Origin: Mycobacterium arosiense ATCC BAA-1401 = DSM 45069
Lineage (GTDB): Bacteria > Actinomycetota > Actinomycetes > Mycobacteriales > Mycobacteriaceae
NCBI RefSeq assembly: GCF_002086125.1
Contig: NZ_MVHG01000004.1
Coordinates: 124,001-188,000 of the forward strand
Direction of reading: 5' to 3'
Length of the DNA stretch: 64,000 bases
Position 1 is the first letter of the stretch. Every line of letters starts with the position of its first letter. The notes beneath the pieces were generated by a model that was given only the letters and a program-made list of their open reading frames with translations, did no database searches and had not been told where the DNA came from. The translations under genes were made by a program, and so were the position numbers. Below are positions 1 to 8,695 of this stretch, in pieces.

Positions 1-608
1 ACCCGGTACAGCAGGTCGTTCATCGCCGAACGCAACAGCAGATTGAGTTCCTCGGTTGTGCCGCGCGGTGGCAACGGCTGCCCGGCTGCCACCGTGATCG
101 GGACCTTGTTGCGGAACACCTTTTTGGGGTGGTCCTTGGGCCAGATCCGGTGAGCGCCCCACACGACGATCGGAACGATCGGCACGCGGGCCTCCAGCGC
201 CATGCGCGCCGCCCCCGTCTTGAACTCGCGCAGTTCGAAGCTGCGGCTGATGGTGGCCTCGGGATGCATCCCGATCAGCTCGCCCTGGCGCATGCGCTGC
301 ACGGCCACCTCGAAGGCGTCATGCCCCGACCTGCGGTCCACCGGGATCAGCCGGGCATGATTGATGACGTAATCGACCGCCTTCACGTCGGCCATCTCCG
401 CCTTGATCATGAAGTACGCACGCCGCCGGCGCTCGCGCACGGCCATCAGCGTCGGCAGCCAGTCCAGATAGCTGGTGTGGTTCTGGGCCAGCAAGGCGCC
501 GCCGCGCGCGGGAATGTTCTCCAGGCCGTGATAGGTGAACTTGGTCCCCTGCATCGCGACCATCGGCGGAACGATCCATTCCGCCAGCCGGTAGAACCCC
601 TCGGGCAT
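1..608 (-). CDS. PlsC-family acyltransferase (Rv3814c-like), cut by window edge
   Basis: The frame is open from an ATG at 608 down to base 1, so the C-terminus lies outside the window. The acyltransferase block I motif NHTSYLD (His44, Asp49 of the HX4D pair) and the substrate block HPEATISRSFELREF are present, as expected for enzymes that move an acyl group from acyl-CoA onto lysophosphatidate or a similar acceptor at the membrane. It is the last of three tandem paralogues on the same strand, 14 bases after the middle copy, so probably co-transcribed. About 200 residues are visible; the family is usually 240-260. The acceptor lipid is not known. The family call is secure; the Rv number rests on gene order. 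Confidence 0.9.
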   Translation of the reverse strand, partial: MPEGFYRLAEWIVPPMVAMQGTKFTYHGLENIPARGGALLAQNHTSYLDWLPTLMAVRERRRRAYFMIKAEMADVKAVDYVINHARLIPVDRRSGHDAFEVAVQRMRQGELIGMHPEATISRSFELREFKTGAARMALEARVPIVPIVVWGAHRIWPKDHPKKVFRNKVPITVAAGQPLPPRGTTEELNLLLRSAMNDLLYR

Positions 609-622
609 GTCCTCTCCTTCGC

Positions 623-1378
623 CTACTGCGACGGGCGCTCGGCCCGTTTAGCCGCGCGCACCGCCGCCTCGGTGGCCTCGATGCGAGCGGCCTCGGCCAG
701 GGTCGGCGCCGTTCCGCCCAGCCGGCGCGGCATCCAATACGCACCGGGCCGGCCCGGATAGTCCTCTTGGGCCCGGTGTAGCAAGGCGGTCATCGAGTCG
801 CGCAGGGCGGCTTCGGTCTGCGCGACGTCTTCGCGCGCCGGTAACGGCGCACCTACCTGCACAGTAATGGGTATTCTCGCGCGGCCCACATTTCGTGGGT
901 GGTCCTTGGTCCAGATGCGCTGCGCCCCCCAGACGACCACCGGTACGATCGGGACGTCGGCTTCAATGGCCATCCGCGCTGCGCCGGTCTTGAACTCTTT
1001 GAGCTCGAAGCTGCGGCTGATGGTGGCCTCCGGATACACCCCCACCAGCTCACCCTCCCGGAGCCGCTGCACCGCCACCGCGTAGGCACCCGCCCCGGCG
1101 CCGCGATCCACCGGGATGGTGCGGGTGTGCTTGATCAGGAAGTTGACCGCCTTGACCTGCTGCATCTCGGCTTTGATCATGAACCTCAGCCGACGCCCCC
1201 GCCGGTGGACGGCCAGCGCGGCCGGCAGAAAGTCGACATAGCTGGTGTGGTTGATCGCCACCACGGCGCCGCCCCGCTCGGGGATCTGCTCCTCGCCGCG
1301 GTAGGTGATGTTGGTGCCGGTCGCCTTGACCACTAGATGAGCCAGCAGCTCTAACGCGCGGAAGGTCGGCTCCACCAT
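623..1378 (-). CDS. PlsC-family acyltransferase (Rv3815c-like)
   Basis: A 251-residue protein with the catalytic NHTSYVD (His44/Asp49) and the glycerol-phosphate-binding VYPEATISRSF around residue 116. A TTG one codon upstream could also start it, but the ATG at 1378 has GGAG about ten bases ahead. It is the middle of three tandem acyltransferases: the upstream copy ends six bases before this start and the downstream copy begins 14 bases after its end, so one transcript is likely. It should act at the cytoplasmic membrane in phospholipid or mycobacterial lipid acylation. The three copies share their motifs but differ along their length, so they are old duplicates. Confidence 0.92.
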   Translation of the reverse strand: MVEPTFRALELLAHLVVKATGTNITYRGEEQIPERGGAVVAINHTSYVDFLPAALAVHRRGRRLRFMIKAEMQQVKAVNFLIKHTRTIPVDRGAGAGAYAVAVQRLREGELVGVYPEATISRSFELKEFKTGAARMAIEADVPIVPVVVWGAQRIWTKDHPRNVGRARIPITVQVGAPLPAREDVAQTEAALRDSMTALLHRAQEDYPGRPGAYWMPRRLGGTAPTLAEAARIEATEAAVRAAKRAERPSQ

Positions 1379-1384
1379 CAATTA

Positions 1385-2152
1385 CTACTCCGGCGCCCCT
1401 GCGGACCGGGCCCGCCGAGCCGCCCGGGCGGCCGCCTCCTCGGCCTCCAGCTGGGCCGCCTCCGCCAGAGATGGGGCGCCCCCGCCCAGCCGATGTGGCA
1501 CCCAGAACTCGCCGCCGGGATGCGGCCCGTACATCTCCTGCGCGCGCTCCAGCAGATGCTGCATGCGCGAGTGCAGCAACCCTTTGAGCTCCTCGATGGG
1601 CAGTGTGGGCTCGATCGGTTCGCCGACCAGCACCATGATCGGAACCTTGGGCCGCCACAGCTTTTTCGGGTGATCCTTGGTCCAGATCCGCTGGGCCCCC
1701 CAAACGATGTGCGGAACGATCGGCACCCCGGCCTCGACCGCCATCCGCGCGGCCCCGGATTTGAATTCCTTGATCTCGAAGCTACGGCTGATCGTGGCCT
1801 CAGGGTAGACGCCGACCAGCTCCCCGTCCTTGAGGTTGCGGACGGCGGCTTCGAAGGAGGCGGCACCGTCTTGGCGATTCACCGAGATGTGTCGCAGGCT
1901 GCGCATGATCGGCCCGGTGACCTTGTGGTCGAACACCTCCTGCTTGGCCATGAACCGTACCTTGCGGCTTAGACCCTGCTTGTAGGCCGGCAACCCCGCG
2001 AAGGTGAAGTCCAGGTAGCCGGTGTGGTTGATCGCGATGACCGCTCCGCCGCTGGTCGGCAGGTTCTCCACGCCGGCGATCGTGATCTTCAGGCCCTGGA
2101 CGCGCCATACCAGGCGGGCGAGCTGAATGACAGTCCCGTAAACCGGTTCCAC
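1385..2152 (-). CDS. PlsC-family acyltransferase (Rv3816c-like), first gene of a tandem triplet
   Basis: A 255-residue protein starting at GTG 2152; no better start is visible and no clear ribosome binding site precedes it. NHTGYLD (His43/Asp48) is the HX4D acyltransferase motif and VYPEATISRSFEIKEF is the second conserved block. It heads the three-gene acyltransferase run and diverges from the MBL/Rieske gene, whose start lies about 160 bases away. The role is inferred from the family: acyl transfer to a lysophospholipid-type acceptor. Confidence is high for the family and low for any specific substrate. Confidence 0.92.
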   Translation of the reverse strand: MEPVYGTVIQLARLVWRVQGLKITIAGVENLPTSGGAVIAINHTGYLDFTFAGLPAYKQGLSRKVRFMAKQEVFDHKVTGPIMRSLRHISVNRQDGAASFEAAVRNLKDGELVGVYPEATISRSFEIKEFKSGAARMAVEAGVPIVPHIVWGAQRIWTKDHPKKLWRPKVPIMVLVGEPIEPTLPIEELKGLLHSRMQHLLERAQEMYGPHPGGEFWVPHRLGGGAPSLAEAAQLEAEEAAARAARRARSAGAPE

Positions 2153-2315
2153 AGCAGTTCAGCCTAATGCTCCCGGCCAGGTGCCGCCCCCACAGCCAGA
2201 AATCGCAGGCGGACGGCCGCCCGCGCTAAGCTCGGGGGCGCAAAAGCCGTCATCCCCGGCCGAGGCCGCAGAAGCTATTGAAGAACGGCCTTCTACCGGC
2301 CCCAGAAAGGTATCA

Positions 2316-3866
2316 GTGCAGGTCACCAGCGTCGGCCACGCCGGATTCCTGATTAAGACCCAAGCGGGCAGCATTCTGTGCGACCCCTGGGTCAATCCCG
2401 CCTACTTCGCCTCCTGGTTCCCGTTCCCGGACAACAGCGCGCTGGATTGGGACGATCTGGGTGACTGCGACTACCTGTACGTGTCGCACCTGCACAAGGA
2501 CCACTTCGACGCGAAGAATCTCGCCGAGCACGTCAATAAGGACGCGGTGGTGCTGCTGCCGGACTTTCCGGTGCCCGACCTGCGAAATGAACTGCAAAAG
2601 CTGGGGTTTCACCGATTCTTCGAGACCAGCGATTCGGTCAAGCACCGCATCGCCGGCCCGAAGGGCGAGCTTGACGTCATGATCATCGCGCTGCGCGCAC
2701 CCGCCGACGGCCCGATCGGCGATTCGGCGCTGGTGGTTTCCGACGGCGCGACAACGGTTTTCAACATGAACGACGCCCGGCCGGTGGATCTGGAGGTGCT
2801 GGCGGCCGAATTCGGGCGCATCGACGTGCACCTGCTGCAGTACTCCGGAGCCATCTGGTACCCGATGGTCTACGACATGCCGGCCCGCGCCAAGGAGTCG
2901 TTCGGCATCCAGAAGCGGCAACGTCAGATGGACCGTGCCCGCCAATACCTCGCCCAGGTCGGGGCGACGTGGGTGGTCCCGTGTGCGGGCCCGCCCTGCT
3001 TCCTCGATCCGGAGTTGCGCCACCTCAACGACGACCATTCGGATCCGGCCAACATCTTCCCCGACCAGATGGTGTTCTTAGACCAGATGCGCAGGCACGG
3101 CCACGACGGCGGGCTGCTGATGATCCCCGGGTCGACCGCCGATTTCACCGGCTCACAACTGAATTCGCTGACCCATCCCCTGCCCACCGATCAGGTCGAG
3201 GCCATCTTCACCTCGGGCAAGGCCGACTACATCGCCGATTACGCCGAGCGGATGGCGCCCGTCGTCGCCGCGGCGCGAGCGAGCTGGGCCCCCGCTACCG
3301 GCGAGCCGCTGCTCGAACCGCTGCGCGCCCTGTTCGAGCCGATCATGTCGCAAAGCGACGAAATCTGCGACGGAATCGGCTATCCCGTCGAACTGGTGCT
3401 GGGCCCGGAGACGGTGGTTCTGGACTTTCCGAAACGGACTGTGCGGGAACGAATTCCGGATGAGAAGGTCCGCTACGGCTTCGAGATAGCGCCGGAGCTC
3501 GTTCGCACCGTGCTGCGCGATCGCGAGCCGGACTGGGTCAACACCATTTTCCTGTCCACCCGGTTCAGGGCCTGGCGAGTCGGCGGCTACAACGAGTACC
3601 TGTATACGTTTTTCAAGTGCCTGACCGCCGAGAGGATCGCTTACGCCGACGGCTGGTTTGCCGAGACGCACGACGACTCGGCGTCGGTCACGTTGGACGG
3701 CTGGGAGATTCAGCGCCGGTGCCCGCACCTCAAAGCCGACCTGTCGAAATTCGGCGTCGTCGAGGGAAACACGTTGACCTGCAACCTGCATGGGTGGCAG
3801 TGGCGATTGGACGACGGACGCTGCCTGACCGCCAAGGGCCACCAACTGCGGAGTGAGCGTGCGTGA
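2316..3866 (+). CDS. MBL-fold protein with C-terminal Rieske [2Fe-2S] domain (Rv3818-like)
   Basis: The frame is open from 2181, but GTG 2316 is preferred: AGAAAGG lies just upstream and the resulting 516 residues equal the length I recall for Rv3818. The N-terminal part is a metallo-beta-lactamase fold with HLHKDH at residues 58-63, the metal-binding HxHxDH. The last 48 residues form a Rieske site, CPH (Cys469, His471) and CNLHGW (Cys489, His492). MBL plus Rieske is the domain pair of CMP-N-acetylneuraminate hydroxylase-like proteins, although there the Rieske part is N-terminal. An iron-sulfur-dependent oxygenase or hydrolase activity is plausible; the substrate is unknown. The next gene overlaps it by four bases. 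Confidence 0.9.
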   Translation: MQVTSVGHAGFLIKTQAGSILCDPWVNPAYFASWFPFPDNSALDWDDLGDCDYLYVSHLHKDHFDAKNLAEHVNKDAVVLLPDFPVPDLRNELQKLGFHRFFETSDSVKHRIAGPKGELDVMIIALRAPADGPIGDSALVVSDGATTVFNMNDARPVDLEVLAAEFGRIDVHLLQYSGAIWYPMVYDMPARAKESFGIQKRQRQMDRARQYLAQVGATWVVPCAGPPCFLDPELRHLNDDHSDPANIFPDQMVFLDQMRRHGHDGGLLMIPGSTADFTGSQLNSLTHPLPTDQVEAIFTSGKADYIADYAERMAPVVAAARASWAPATGEPLLEPLRALFEPIMSQSDEICDGIGYPVELVLGPETVVLDFPKRTVRERIPDEKVRYGFEIAPELVRTVLRDREPDWVNTIFLSTRFRAWRVGGYNEYLYTFFKCLTAERIAYADGWFAETHDDSASVTLDGWEIQRRCPHLKADLSKFGVVEGNTLTCNLHGWQWRLDDGRCLTAKGHQLRSERA

Positions 3867-4195
3867 GCGCATCTTACGATGACGGCCTGATCCAGCTGGA
3901 TAGTGCGGCGATCACGTTGCGCCGCTACCACTTTCCGTCGGGCACGGCGAAGGTGATCTTGCTCGACGCGATCCGCGGGTACAAGGCCGAGCCGCTGGGC
4001 CTTTTCACCCAGCGGTTCCGGATCTGGGGCAGCTCGGACTTCCGCCGCTGGCTGCCGCTGGATATCGGCCGTCCGCTCAAGTCGACGTTGATCACGCTGG
4101 ACGTGCCGGGCACGCGGCCCAGCCCGGCATTCACGCCGGCACGTCCCGAAGAGTTCACCGCCCTACTGGACGACCTGCTGAGCCGGCGCGGCTAG
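3863..4195 (+). CDS. Conserved hypothetical, PH-like fold suspected
   Basis: A 110-residue protein starting at a GTG inside the GTGA overlap with the MBL/Rieske gene, so translation is probably coupled. The sequence has short alternating strands (GLIQLDSAAITLRRYHFP and SGTAKVILLDAIRGYKAEPL) and ends in a helix, a layout that recalls small bacterial PH-like domains, but no catalytic motif is visible. No signal peptide or membrane segment is seen. It is the last core gene before the island. A function cannot be given beyond possible partnership with the Rieske protein. Confidence 0.8.
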   Translation: MSASYDDGLIQLDSAAITLRRYHFPSGTAKVILLDAIRGYKAEPLGLFTQRFRIWGSSDFRRWLPLDIGRPLKSTLITLDVPGTRPSPAFTPARPEEFTALLDDLLSRRG

Positions 4196-4209
4196 GACGC
4201 GCGCGACTG

Positions 4210-4251
4210 CTACCGCATGTAGTCCGCCAGGGCGTTTCCTATTGCGGCCTC
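4210..4251 (+). repeat. Direct repeat, copy 1: duplicated 3' end of the GDSL hydrolase gene
   Basis: These 42 bases match 18604-18645 with two mismatches. Weaker similarity runs a further nine bases to the left (gcgcg-ctg). Copy 2 is the last 14 codons of the intact GDSL hydrolase; here the same end, ...AAIGNALADYMR plus stop on the minus strand, stands alone. Between this scrap and the SDR gene at 4400 nothing else is recognised. The repeat bounds a 14.4-kb block (SDR, thiolase, mce operon, esterase) and marks the left edge of the island. Confidence 0.85.
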
Positions 4252-4399
4252 ACGTCCACGCCGAACTCTCTGAACGGTTTGCGCGCGATCGCGGCACGAT
4301 TCGGTCTCCTCATCGAAGAACTCGCGGGACGCTCTCGCGAATGAGCGTGTCGGATCAAAGCATTCGATATCGCTGCCCCATCGCTCCACTAGTGCGTCG

Positions 4400-5266
4400 T
4401 CATGGCAGCCTCGCTGCGATGTCATCGATCAGCCAGGCACCGTCGGTTTCGATGGTCTTCACGTCATGCCAGCCGGCCAGCTCGGAGATCGTCCCTCCCT
4501 GCACCGCGAACACCTTCCCGGTCAGCGGACACTTATCCGACGCCAGGTAGCCCACCAGCGGCGAAATGTTCGCGGGGCTGAATAGGTCCAGCTCTCCTTC
4601 CTTGGGCTCGCCCATCAACGCCCCGATGCCGGGCGTGGCAAGGGTGAGCCGGGTGCGCGCGATTGGCGCGATCGCGTTGACCCGCACCCCGTACCGGTGC
4701 AGCTCCTCGGCCGCGATCAACGTCATCGCGGCAATGCCCGCCTTCGCCGACCCGTAGTTGACCTGCCCAGCGTTGGGGATCGTCACACCCGAGCTCGACG
4801 CGGTGTTGACGACCGCAGCATTGGGCTGGTTACCGGCCTTGCTCTGCGCCTTCCAATACGCGGCCGCATGATGCAGCATCGCGAAGTGCCCCTTGAGGTG
4901 TACCGCCAGTACGGCGTCCCACTGGGTTTCCTCCATCCCCGCGATGAAACCGTCGCGCAGAATTCCGGCGTTGTTGATTATCACGTCAAGGCCGCCGAAC
5001 TCGCTGACCGCCTGCTCGATGAGGCTAGCCGCGCCGTCCCATGTGGCGATGTTGTCGGTATTGGCGACGGCCTTGCCACCGGCTGCGAGGATCTCGTCGA
5101 CGACGTCGTGTGCTGGGCCGGCGTCGGTGCCCTCGCCGGCGTTGCTGCTGCCCAAGTCGTTAACCACGACGCTGGCGCCCTCGCGGGCGAACAGCAGCGC
5201 ATGTTCACGGCCGATGCCGCGACCGGCGCCGGTGATGACGGTGATCCGTCCTTCCAAAACTCCCAT
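4400..5266 (-). CDS. SDR-family dehydrogenase, 3-hydroxyacyl-CoA dehydrogenase type
   Basis: A 288-residue protein from ATG 5266, with AGGAG seven bases ahead. The nucleotide-binding TGAGRGIG is at residues 12-19, NNAG at 98-101, the catalytic serine in TASSSG near 157, and YGSAK gives Tyr171/Lys175. The long loop with NDLGSSNAGEG resembles the (3R)-hydroxyacyl-CoA dehydrogenase SDRs of sterol and fatty-acid degradation (Rv3502c and peroxisomal MFE-2 types). It lies downstream of the thiolase on the same strand, with about 200 bases between them. A decayed paralogue lies at 29144-29966 beside a decayed thiolase. A role in beta-oxidation of an imported lipid is inferred. Confidence 0.9.
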   Translation of the reverse strand: MGVLEGRITVITGAGRGIGREHALLFAREGASVVVNDLGSSNAGEGTDAGPAHDVVDEILAAGGKAVANTDNIATWDGAASLIEQAVSEFGGLDVIINNAGILRDGFIAGMEETQWDAVLAVHLKGHFAMLHHAAAYWKAQSKAGNQPNAAVVNTASSSGVTIPNAGQVNYGSAKAGIAAMTLIAAEELHRYGVRVNAIAPIARTRLTLATPGIGALMGEPKEGELDLFSPANISPLVGYLASDKCPLTGKVFAVQGGTISELAGWHDVKTIETDGAWLIDDIAARLP

Positions 5267-5269
5267 TAT

Positions 5270-5462
5270 TTACTCCTGTGACTGTGTAATTGGCGATGAC
5301 GGCCAGGCCGTCGTAAGAGCGAACTCTTCGCTCGGCTTCGCCGTCTCGAGCCTTCTGGAATTCGTAGGCGGTCGCGCTATCGGTCCGAGCGGCCTGCCAG
5401 ACGCGCGTCTTCCAGGTCGTCGCCGGGGAAGACCATTCGTCGAAGCGCGTCGCAAATCGGTC
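5270..5462 (-). other. Gap between thiolase and SDR with a startless reading frame
   Basis: The stretch between the thiolase stop and the SDR ribosome binding site is open on the minus strand in a frame different from the thiolase. It reads RFATRFDEWSSP near its beginning and GLAVIANYTVTG near its end, a composition that looks more like protein than chance. It has no start codon of its own and runs into the SDR start region. I take it as a possible scrap of a lost third gene, or of an alternative thiolase C-terminus; I do not recognise the family. Confidence is low. Confidence 0.3.
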
Positions 5463-5465
5463 GGT

Positions 5466-6674
5466 TCAGCGCTCGGCGCGCTGGTAGGCGGTGATGACGG
5501 CGGCTCCGCCGAGTCCAATGTTGTGTTGCAAAGCGCCGGTAACACCCTCGACCTGGCGTTTGTCGGCGGCGCCGCGCAGCTGCCAGGTCAGCTCGGCACA
5601 CTGCGCCAAACCCGTTGCCCCCAAAGGATGTCCCTTGGAAATCAGGCCACCGGACGGGTTGATCACCCAGCGTCCGCCATAGGTGGTGTCGCCGTTGTCG
5701 ATCAACGTGGGCGCCTCACCCTCGGGGCACAGCCCAAGGGCCTCGTACAAGAGCAGCTCGTTAGCCGAGAAGCAGTCATGCAGTTCGATGACCTGGAAAT
5801 CCTCCGGACCTAAGCCGCACTGGTGGTAGACCCGTTGTGCCGCGGCCACGTTCATGTGGTAACCGATCAGGCCCCTACACGTGCCGTCGAAAGAGTTCGC
5901 GAAATCGGTGGTCATGGCCTGCCCGACGATCTCTACCGCCTGACCGTGCAGGCTGTGCTTGTCGACGAACGCCTCAGAGGCAAGGATTACTGCGCCCGAT
6001 CCGTCCGAGGTCGGCGAGCACTGCAATTTGGTTAACGGGTCATAGATCATCCGTGCGGCTAGGATGTCGTCGAGGGTGTATTCCTCCTGGAACTGCGCGT
6101 ATGGGTTGTTCACCGAATGCTTGTGGTTCTTATGGCCAATTTTGGCGAAATGCTCAGCGGTGGAACCAAATTTCTTCATGTGCTCGCGTCCGGCAGCACC
6201 GAACATCCACGGCGCCGGGGGGAACAGCACCTCGGAGATCTCCGCCATCGCCGACATGTGTTTGTCCAGCGGGTGGGCGCGATCATCATAACTCGCCTCC
6301 AACGACCCGGGTTTCATCTTCTCGAAACCCAACGCAATCGTGCAGTCGGCCAATCCCCCGCGGATCGCCTGCGCGGCAAGGTAAAGCGCGGTGGATCCTG
6401 TCGAGCAGTTGTTATTCACGTTCACCACGGGGATTCCGGTCAAGCCCAGCTCGTAGAGCGCCCGCTGGCCTGAGGTCGAATCCCCATAGACGTAACCGAC
6501 GAAACCCTGCTCAACCTCGCGGTAATCGATGCCGGCGTCCGCAAGCGCTTTGGTGCCCGATTCACGGGCCATGTCGGGATAATCCCATGCTGACCCGTCG
6601 TCATTGAGCCGCCGGCCAGGCTTCTCGAACTTCGTCATACCGACACCGACTACGTAGACCCTATTTGGCAACAA
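5466..6674 (-). CDS. Lipid-transfer/SCP-x type thiolase
   Basis: TTG 6674 is chosen as start because AAAGG lies seven bases upstream. An ATG at 6734 is in frame but would put a perfect palindrome inside the gene. The resulting protein has 402 residues. The nucleophile is Cys90 in [27 protein letters not shown] and [12 protein letters not shown] supply the other thiolase active-site blocks. HDCF, in place of the classical NEAF, marks the SCP-x/Ltp thiolases that cleave branched or sterol side-chain 3-ketoacyl-CoAs. It precedes the SDR dehydrogenase on the same strand. A broken near-copy with the same flanking palindrome lies at 28451-29143. The substrate is inferred only from the family. Confidence 0.9.
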   Translation of the reverse strand: MLPNRVYVVGVGMTKFEKPGRRLNDDGSAWDYPDMARESGTKALADAGIDYREVEQGFVGYVYGDSTSGQRALYELGLTGIPVVNVNNNCSTGSTALYLAAQAIRGGLADCTIALGFEKMKPGSLEASYDDRAHPLDKHMSAMAEISEVLFPPAPWMFGAAGREHMKKFGSTAEHFAKIGHKNHKHSVNNPYAQFQEEYTLDDILAARMIYDPLTKLQCSPTSDGSGAVILASEAFVDKHSLHGQAVEIVGQAMTTDFANSFDGTCRGLIGYHMNVAAAQRVYHQCGLGPEDFQVIELHDCFSANELLLYEALGLCPEGEAPTLIDNGDTTYGGRWVINPSGGLISKGHPLGATGLAQCAELTWQLRGAADKRQVEGVTGALQHNIGLGGAAVITAYQRAER

Positions 6675-6702
6675 GCTACCTTTCAGCTCGGAGACCCGCT
6701 GA

Positions 6703-6722
6703 CATACAGGCCTGACTGTATG
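6703..6722. promoter_or_regulatory. Palindromic operator candidate upstream of thiolase
   Basis: CATACAG-N6-CTGTATG, a perfect 7-bp inverted repeat, ends 29 bases before the chosen TTG start. The same 20-bp layout recurs before the thiolase pseudogene (28393-28412) with one arm intact. Conservation of the site across two diverged copies suggests a real regulator site, possibly for the TetR at 27407-28078, which sits beside the second copy. Confidence 0.6.
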
Positions 6723-6824
6723 ATTGTAACCCATTGCGACAGTTCGACTATGGCGGAAAAGAGCTCGCTGACGCGGCCGCGCGCGACAACGTCCGGGAAG
6801 TCGTAAACGAAACGTTACGGCTAG

Positions 6825-7019
6825 TACCGGCCGTTCGAGGCGCAGCCCACGACGCGACTACCCGAAGAACAATTGATGTGGTTGTGCCACGAAAGCATCT
6901 ATCAGGCTGTGTACCAACCTCATTCGCCCTTGATCCGACGACCACAGATCAGGTCGCCACACCGCGGTCCGTTGCGCACCGGCAGGATCCAACGCCGCGC
7001 TCACCAGCGGCCGGGCTGA
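6825..7019 (+). mobile_element. IS30-family transposase remnant
   Basis: A 65-codon plus-strand frame between in-frame stops reads EEQLMWLCHESIYQAVYQP and then GPLRTGRIQRRAHQRPG. The CHESIYQ block followed by an LRTGR-type basic stretch is characteristic of the IS30 transposase catalytic region. No inverted repeats, no start and no remainder of the roughly 380-residue enzyme are present. It lies between the end of yrbEB and the thiolase operator, so it may record how the mce block and the thiolase block came together. Confidence 0.6.
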
Positions 7020-7025
7020 CACTGA

Positions 7026-7896
7026 CTACACCGTAAGGTTGAAGTTCGGGTCTATTCCGTAGAGTGACAAGGACGCCGCCAGCACCACGCACACGATTGC
7101 CGCCAGCGAGGCACGCATCGACCGACCCACTGCCGTTCCCACTCCGACGGGCCCGCCGCTGGCGTAGTAGCCGTGGTAGCAGTGATTGAGCATCACGATG
7201 ATCGAGATCACGATCGCCTGGACGAACGACCAACCGACATCCTCGGAACGCAGGAAAGTTCGGAAGTAATGGTTGTATGTGCCCAATGATTGGCCGTAGA
7301 AGAACGTCGTGGTGATCTGCGCCGCTAGGAAAGACATCATGATCGCCATTGCATACAGGGGGATGATCACCACGAAACCAGCGAACACTCGGGTCGACAC
7401 CAGGTAAGCAATCGATTTGATCCCCATCACTTCGAGGGCATCGATCTCTTCGCTGATGCGCATTGCGCCAAGCTCCGCGGTCGCGCCCGCGCCGACGGTG
7501 GCCGCGAGTGCCACACCGGAGACCACCGGCGCAGCGATGCGCACGTTGACCAACGCGGCGAAAAAAACCAGTGAACGCCTCGACCCCGATGTCGCCCAGC
7601 GACGCGAAACCCTGGATCGCGATGAGCGATCCGCCGGAGAGCGTGACAAATCCGACGATCGCTACGGTGCCTCCGATGACCGCCATCGCACCGGTGCCCA
7701 TACCGATCTGGGCGATGAGCCGCAACGTCGCAAGACGGTAATGGCGCAGCACAAACGGGATCTGCCTCAGCGTTGTGACCACGAAGAGCGTCACATGGTC
7801 AGCGCCGCCCACGAACCGTGCCGGTGCGCCGCCCCAACGAGTCGCGCGCGCATAGCTTCGAGGGAAGCGGGCACGCAGAACCACAGTTGTCGTCAT
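7026..7896 (-). pseudogene. yrbEB: yrbEB permease, single-base frameshift
   Basis: The start is ATG 7896, one base after the yrbEA stop. The first part reads GSLIAIQGFASLGDIGVEAF and the second, in another frame, FAALVNVRIAAPVVSG through to GIDPNFNLTV. Together they make a complete MlaE/YrbE permease of 289 residues if one base is removed from the 7-A run at 7561-7567 (T7 in the coding strand). The length of 871 bases is one more than a multiple of three. YrbE proteins form the membrane channel of Mce importers with the MceG ATPase. All other mce genes here are intact, so a sequencing error, a recent lesion or slippage at the homopolymer are all possible. Downstream lies the IS30 scrap. Confidence 0.85.
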
Positions 7897-7897
7897 G

Positions 7898-8695
7898 TCA
7901 ATGACCCGTTCCGAACCGTACACCGATTGTCGTCAAGATAACGTTGATTGCAAACAGGGCGACCACACACAGCACAAGGGTCTCGTTGACCGCGGTGCCG
8001 ACGCCTTTGGCGCCCCCGGCGACAGTTAAGCCGCGGTAGCAGCCGACGAGCCCCGCGATCAACCCGAAAGTCGCCGCTTTAACTATCGAAATCAATACTT
8101 CGGGCAGACCGGTGATGAGCGTAAGAGTTGCCAAATAGGCGCCCGGAGAGACGTTCTGGATGAAGACACCAAACACAAAACCTCCCACCAAACCGATGAT
8201 GATTACCGCGCCGTTGAGCAACAGCGCCACGAAAGTGGAAGCCAACACTCGCGGAACGACCAGCCGGTGAACAGGGTCGATGCCGAGCACCTTCAGCGCG
8301 TCAATTTCTTCGCGGATGGTCCGGGCGCCGAGGTCGGCGCAGATTGCGGTGGAACCCGCACCGGCGATCACCAGAACCGTGACGAGCGGACCCAATTGAG
8401 TGACGGCGCCCAGAGCCGCGCCCGCGCCGGACACGTCGGCGGCTCCGAACTCGTTGAGCACGGTGTTGAGCGTGAACACGACCAATACGGTCATCGGGGT
8501 CGACACCAACAGGGTCGGCAGAAACGCAACCCGCATCAAAAACCAACTGCTGAAGACGAATTCGTTGTGATGAAACGGTAGCCGGAAAATCGCCTTGCCA
8601 GTCAGCGCGCACATGTCGACAAATCCGCCGACAGCTTCGAAGCCCGGTCTGACCTGTTCGCGCAAGTATCGGAACGTGTCGCTAGATACTGTCAT
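7898..8695 (-). CDS. yrbEA: YrbEA (MlaE-type) permease of Mce importer
   Basis: A 265-residue multi-pass membrane protein. The MlaE-family signature REEIDALKVLGIDP lies near the middle, with hydrophobic helices before it (VLVVFTLNTVLNEFG) and after it (VALLLNGAVIIIGLVGGFVF). The ATG overlaps the mceF stop as ATGA, so yrbEA is translationally coupled to mceF. In every actinobacterial mce operon I know, yrbEA and yrbEB come before mceA; here they come after mceF. It should pair with YrbEB as the permease energised by MceG, which is not encoded in this window. Confidence 0.93.
   Translation of the reverse strand: MTVSSDTFRYLREQVRPGFEAVGGFVDMCALTGKAIFRLPFHHNEFVFSSWFLMRVAFLPTLLVSTPMTVLVVFTLNTVLNEFGAADVSGAGAALGAVTQLGPLVTVLVIAGAGSTAICADLGARTIREEIDALKVLGIDPVHRLVVPRVLASTFVALLLNGAVIIIGLVGGFVFGVFIQNVSPGAYLATLTLITGLPEVLISIVKAATFGLIAGLVGCYRGLTVAGGAKGVGTAVNETLVLCVVALFAINVILTTIGVRFGTGH

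Noticed and set aside
6734..7036. A 100-codon plus-strand frame between yrbEB and the thiolase
   Set aside because: It is in the wrong register relative to the IS30-like sequence and shows no domain; the transposase scrap in the neighbouring frame explains the region.
7561..7567. Programmed ribosomal frameshifting in yrbEB
   Set aside because: No stimulatory structure or Shine-Dalgarno-like element was evident, and YrbEB is not known to use recoding; an error or lesion is simpler.
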